From CAYXXZ01 sp050175615 (lineage in GTDB: Bacteria > Pseudomonadota > Gammaproteobacteria > Pseudomonadales > Porticoccaceae), in contig JBFXIU010000123.1 in assembly GCA_050175615.1 (NCBI GenBank), forward strand, positions 1 through 10,416: DNA of 10,416 nt, given 5' to 3'. Below the pieces are notes generated by a model. That model ran no database searches and had not been told where the DNA came from. It was given only the letters and a program-made list of their open reading frames with translations. Each line of letters opens with the position of its first letter. The first letter of the stretch is position 1. A program made the position numbers and the translations under genes. Below are positions 7,678 through 10,416 of this stretch, piece by piece.

Positions 7678-8685
7678 TCAGGTATTCAAATTCCCCGGCA
7701 ATTCTGTCCAGCGTCTGCCCCGCAGGCGCGCCATCATGTCGAAGGGGTAGTTTTCCATATTGAGGCCATAGCCGATTTCGCCTTTGTCGGTGATCCAGCG
7801 GGTCATGGCCACATAGAGCATAATCTGGGTGTAACAGGACCAGGGTGCGCCCACTAGCGGCGTGCCGTACATGATGTGCTTTTTGCCGCGCACGTCGGTG
7901 GCTTCCAGGTCGAGGGCGACACTGATGGTGCCGAGGCGGTTGGATTTGAGTTCGAGGTCGGTGAGGCCGTAAAGTTCGCCGTTCTCAAAAACATAGCCGT
8001 GGGCAAGCTTGTGTTGCTGATCGGCGGGCTTGGTGAAATCCAGCGACGTGATCCAGTGCAAGCCGTAGTTTTCACTGAAGTTGGCGTTCATCCAGGTCAT
8101 GGCGCGGAGACCCGCTTCACAGCGTTCGCCCCAGCTGTGATCCATAGTGGTGATGCAGTCGACCTTGTAGGTTTTGCCACGAATTTTCAGGGTGCCCTGG
8201 GCTCTGCAGGTGAGGTCGAAATGGTTGCCGTATGCCTTGCCGAGGCCGGAGCCTTCCTCCCGCGCTTTGTCGTCATCGGGGGTGGCTTTGGGGCTGAGCC
8301 TGGGGTCGTGAATATCGAAAGGCTCGTGAAGGCCGACAAAGGAGAGGTGGGCTTCGGTGTCGTCAAAACCCACATACTCCAACGCATACTCCCGCGCGCT
8401 TTTGGCAACAACTTTCATGCCGTTGGGTGTTTCGAAACGGGACAGTTTTTCCGGTGCGGGCAATTGCTGCTGTGAATCCAGATAGAGCATTTCGGCGCGG
8501 TTGTCGCTGAGGCAGCCGTAAATGGCAACGTCGACAAGGCAGACGCCAACACTTTTGCGGGTCACCGTGTAAAAGGTGGCGAGAATGCGCTCCTCGGGAA
8601 TCACGGCAATAAAATAATTGGTTTCCGCGAATTTGTAGTTGATGTCCGGGGGAATGTGATATTCGGTATCTTGATCTGTAATCAT
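7678..8685 (-). CDS. Predicted beta-barrel protein of the DUF7064/DUF7065 (CrtC/AttH-like) type, paralog A2
   Basis: This 335-residue soluble protein aligns almost gaplessly over its whole length with the plus-strand protein at 4644-5648. Shared landmarks are EYH at 8-10, IPEER at 29-33, GC at 57-58, LPAPE at 75-79, FDIHD at 123-127, MDHSWGER at 181-188, AHGY at 228-231, ATDVRG at 262-267 and RGRRW at 322-326. It therefore shares the fold and probably the type of chemistry, acting on a related ligand or as a second subunit. The pair diverges at many surface and pocket positions, so the duplication is old. ATG at 8685 gives an N-terminus matching the paralog; the RBS is weak (ACAGG about ten bases upstream). 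It is convergent with the plus-strand operon, separated by the REP pair, and has higher G+C than the plus-strand genes. It could share a transcript with the minus-strand genes upstream, although a 215-bp gap with a 110-bp repeat intervenes. Confidence 0.87.
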   Translation of the reverse strand: MITDQDTEYHIPPDINYKFAETNYFIAVIPEERILATFYTVTRKSVGVCLVDVAIYGCLSDNRAEMLYLDSQQQLPAPEKLSRFETPNGMKVVAKSAREYALEYVGFDDTEAHLSFVGLHEPFDIHDPRLSPKATPDDDKAREEGSGLGKAYGNHFDLTCRAQGTLKIRGKTYKVDCITTMDHSWGERCEAGLRAMTWMNANFSENYGLHWITSLDFTKPADQQHKLAHGYVFENGELYGLTDLELKSNRLGTISVALDLEATDVRGKKHIMYGTPLVGAPWSCYTQIMLYVAMTRWITDKGEIGYGLNMENYPFDMMARLRGRRWTELPGNLNT

Positions 8686-8746
8686 GGCAACTGTACCTGT
8701 GAAATTTAAATGACTTTTTCAGTGTTTGTTTTGATGTCTAGTTTAG

Positions 8747-8856
8747 GGAAACTCTGATTAATGTCATTCCCGCGCAGGCGGGAATCTATAATCCCTTGAT
8801 TTTTCGTCACTCCCGCCTGCGCGGGAGTGACGGAAGCAGAATTAATCAGAGTTTCC
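8747..8856. repeat. 110-bp palindromic MITE-like element, copy 1 (intact ends)
   Basis: The element is bounded by perfect 16-bp terminal inverted repeats, GGAAACTCTGATTAAT at 8747-8762 and its complement at 8841-8856. Inside are two further palindromes: ATTCCCGCGCAGGCGGGAAT at 8766-8785, which fits the ATTCCC-N8-GGGAAT pattern known as dRS3 in Neisseria, and a hairpin at 8805-8832 with 12-bp perfect arms (CGTCACTCCCGC) around CTGC. Short TTAG/TTAA flanks outside the ends may be a degenerate target duplication. It encodes nothing and would need a transposase in trans. It fills most of the gap between the minus-strand genes at 7678-8685 and 8901-9842. Confidence 0.85.
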
Positions 8857-8900
8857 TTAATGTTTGAAAGAGATGGCGGAATTTCTCGGCAGCGCGCCGC

Positions 8901-9842
8901 TCAACCGCCATTACCTTTAAAGGGAAAACGGTAACCGCATTCGCCGAGGCCGTAACCCACCGTGGTTTCGCCGTTTTCACCGATCAATTGGTATTCCATA
9001 ATCTGTTCGGTCATGCAGAAGGTATCCAGGGGAATAAACCAGCGGAAAATATTTTTCGCGGTAAATTGCCATTCCCGGTCTTTTTCGTCCACCACTTTCC
9101 AGTGCATGGCCTTGATGCCCATGTTGTCTTCGTAGTAGTCATTTTTCGGCGTCATGGATTTTACGCCCAGCCATTCATTGCCGTCGTGCATCATTTTCAA
9201 ATAGGCGGACTGGCCGTGCACAGACTGGCCGTGGACGGTGGCAAAGGTGATATTTTTAGCGGGAAAATACGGCCAGGCGAGACGGTAGGTGTGCATGATG
9301 TCCCAGTTGCGCGGGCCGTAACTGAGATCGCGGTAGCCGGTGCCGTTGATGTTGACGTCACCTTCTTCGCGAATGGTTACCGAACCGGTGATGCGGTAGG
9401 GGCCTTCGAGGTGGACGTTCATCATTTCCTTGGCGAAGGTGCCATCCTGATCTTTGCTCATTTCCACGCAGTCGATCATGGGCGGGTTGTAAATCCCTTC
9501 CCAGGTGAGATCAAAGGAAAAATCCTTGCTGGAAAACTGAATGCGCGAACTTTGCAGCGGCTCAGGGGCACTGAAATGAACACCGGCAATTTCAAAGCCG
9601 TCGGCGAGCCTTTCCTTGAAGTAGGGCAGGTTCATATTGATGCGGGTAAACAGGGGCTGGCCGTCGCGGAAAAAAATCACAAAACCGTTGGTCTCTTTTT
9701 GATTTTCGAGAATGCCGACGCGAATCATGCAGCCGATACGGGTTTCCGGATCGTAACAGCCGTAGAAATAGCTTTGGTTCCATTTTTCATTGTCGGTGGC
9801 CGGAACATAGCCTTCGGGATCCCATACTGTCTTGGTATTCAT
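8901..9842 (-). CDS. Predicted beta-barrel protein of the DUF7064-like type, paralog B1
   Basis: This 313-residue soluble protein starts MNTKTVWDPEGYVPATDNEK. The frame stays open to 9944, but ATG at 9842 is chosen because it has a GAGG ribosome-binding site six bases upstream on the minus strand and because the longer version would run into the palindromic repeat at 9915-10024. It has a central GYRDLSYGPRNWD at 169-181, comparable to the D-x-SWG-x-R motif of the A-type paralogs, then YRLAWPYFP at 186-194, TVHG at 202-205, PLDTF at 271-275 and GYGLGE at 296-301, ending GNGG. It probably has the same two-lobed lipocalin-like architecture as the A proteins but is a distinct subtype. Tryptophan and aromatic content is high, in line with a hydrophobic pocket. 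It is very similar to the partial gene just upstream, pointing to tandem duplication. Enzyme or binding protein cannot be decided. Confidence 0.85.
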   Translation of the reverse strand: MNTKTVWDPEGYVPATDNEKWNQSYFYGCYDPETRIGCMIRVGILENQKETNGFVIFFRDGQPLFTRINMNLPYFKERLADGFEIAGVHFSAPEPLQSSRIQFSSKDFSFDLTWEGIYNPPMIDCVEMSKDQDGTFAKEMMNVHLEGPYRITGSVTIREEGDVNINGTGYRDLSYGPRNWDIMHTYRLAWPYFPAKNITFATVHGQSVHGQSAYLKMMHDGNEWLGVKSMTPKNDYYEDNMGIKAMHWKVVDEKDREWQFTAKNIFRWFIPLDTFCMTEQIMEYQLIGENGETTVGYGLGECGYRFPFKGNGG

Positions 9843-9914
9843 TGTTGACCTCATTGTTGGTTCAAAATTTAAACAGTTCTGCTGCCGGTATTTCTGCGAA
9901 GGAAGAACGCTACC

Positions 9915-10024
9915 TCCTTGACTGATTAACTCTTTTTTCGTCACTCCCGCGTAGGCGGGAGTCCAGAAAAATCAATTGATTATAGATTCCCGCCTGCGCG
10001 GGAATGACATTAATCAGGGCTTCC
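9915..10024. repeat. 110-bp palindromic MITE-like element, copy 2 (inverted, one decayed end)
   Basis: This segment aligns without gaps over 110 bases to the reverse complement of the element at 8747-8856. Conserved blocks include CGTCACTCCCGCG at 9939-9951, GATTATAGATTCCCGCCTGC at 9978-9997 and GGGAATGACATTAATCAG at 10000-10017. The ATTCCC-N8-GGGAAT palindrome is at 9986-10005. The end next to 10024 is nearly intact (two changes in 16), whereas the 9915 end keeps only CTGATTAA, and the second hairpin is broken by substitutions after 9961. It is thus an older or more eroded copy in opposite orientation, lying between tandem genes B1 and B2. Confidence 0.82.
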
Positions 10025-10036
10025 CCAAATAAATCA

Positions 10037-10416
10037 TTAACCGCCGTTGCCCTCCCAGGGCAGCCTGTAGCCGCTTTCCGCCAGGCCATAGCCGACAGTG
10101 CCGTCGCTGAGGCGGTATTCCATAAACTGTTCGGTGAGCACAAAGGTGTCGAGGGGAAAAATCCAGTTGAAAATATAGTTGGCAGTAAATTGCCAGGTGC
10201 GGTCTTTGTCGTCGACAATGGTCCAGTCCATGGTTTTGATGGTCATATCGTCTTCGCCGTAGGTATTTTTGGCATCGACGCTTTTGATGCCGATCCAGTC
10301 TTCTCCATCGTGCATCATTTTCAGATAGGCGCTGTGGCCTTCGGTGGAGACACCGTGAACCGTGGCGAAGGTGATGTTTTTTTCCGGAAAATACGGCCAG
10401 GCGAGGCGGTAGTGTT
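10037..10416 (-). CDS. Predicted beta-barrel protein of the DUF7064-like type, paralog B2 (C-terminal part; gene runs off the window)
   Basis: The open frame ends with TAA at 10039-10037 and continues past the window edge, giving 125 visible residues. Reading in from the edge it begins HYRLAWPYFPEKNITFATVHG, matching paralog B1 from its residue 185 (TYRLAWPYFP) onward, and continues colinearly through MMHDG, WQFTANYIF, FPLDTF, TEQFMEYRL and GYGLAESGYR to the same GNGG terminus. The first visible in-frame Met codon (10318) is internal, not a start. The SYGPR-type motif would lie just outside the window. The strong similarity and same orientation mark B1 and B2 as a tandem duplication, perhaps with related but not identical ligands. 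The gap to B1 holds the inverted MITE-like copy, so co-transcription through it is possible but not shown. Confidence 0.85.
   Translation of the reverse strand, partial: HYRLAWPYFPEKNITFATVHGVSTEGHSAYLKMMHDGEDWIGIKSVDAKNTYGEDDMTIKTMDWTIVDDKDRTWQFTANYIFNWIFPLDTFVLTEQFMEYRLSDGTVGYGLAESGYRLPWEGNGG

Noticed and set aside
7876..8475. A 199-residue open frame on the plus strand
   Set aside because: It is antisense to paralog A2, has low-complexity Val/Gly/Phe-rich composition typical of the reverse of a G+C-rich gene, and lacks domain motifs; A2 is confirmed by its colinear paralog.
9205..9236. Apparent short tandem repeat in B1 (HGQSVHGQS)
   Set aside because: Paralog B2 has the same length here (HGVSTEGHS), so it is not an inserted duplication.
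8988..9848. A 286-residue open frame on the plus strand
   Set aside because: It is antisense to paralog B1, rich in His/Val/Phe/Gly with no recognisable domain; B1 is confirmed by the B2 paralog.
9843..9944. 34-residue N-terminal extension of paralog B1
   Set aside because: It runs into the palindromic repeat copy 2, and the ATG at 9842 has a better RBS and a sensible N-terminus.
7529..10024. CRISPR-like array
   Set aside because: The repeats are two inverted REP units and two inverted 110-bp elements with no regularly spaced direct repeats.
9910..10218. 102-residue minus-strand frame across the B2 end and the repeat
   Set aside because: Out of frame with B2 and its C-terminus is the translated palindromic repeat (the familiar VIPAQAGIY-like and DSRLRGSD-like strings), so it is not a gene.

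Overview
The window looks like chromosomal DNA of a Gram-negative bacterium, most likely a marine or environmental gammaproteobacterium. The evidence is an outer-membrane TonB-dependent receptor with a 'EEIVVTA' TonB box, a REP-type palindrome of the TAGGAGC...GCTGGCGA kind familiar from pseudomonads and relatives, and CGTCATTCCCGC-type palindromic repeats. The family or genus cannot be fixed from the sequence alone; a Spongiibacter/Cellvibrio-like lineage is a guess.

Layout: (1) 1-603, minus strand, the N-terminal half of an AraC-family regulator that continues out of the window. (2) 604-783, a divergent regulatory region with a perfect 16-bp palindrome. (3) 784-3165, plus strand, a TonB-dependent receptor, followed by a perfect 15-bp hairpin. 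(4) 3323-7508, plus strand, a four-gene run: an MFS (ACS-type) transporter, a predicted beta-barrel (DUF7064/DUF7065, CrtC/AttH-like) protein, an APH-fold small-molecule kinase, and a short helical protein of unknown function whose start overlaps the kinase stop. (5) 7529-7593, an inverted pair of REP units between converging genes. (6) 7678-10416, minus strand and visibly richer in G+C: three more proteins of the same broad beta-barrel family. The first is a near-colinear paralog of the plus-strand 334-aa protein; the other two are a tandem pair, the last cut by the window edge. Two 110-bp palindromic MITE-like elements in opposite orientation bracket the middle gene of these three.

Working model (inference): the receptor brings a scarce or lipophilic organic compound across the outer membrane, the MFS carrier moves it or a related anion across the inner membrane, and the kinase plus the CrtC/AttH-like proteins modify it, under control of the AraC regulator. 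Four barrel proteins of two subtypes, together with receptor, transporter and kinase in under 10 kb, suggest an uptake-and-modification locus for a specific natural product. The substrate and chemistry cannot be read from the sequence. No rRNA, tRNA, CRISPR array, phage gene or transposase gene was seen.
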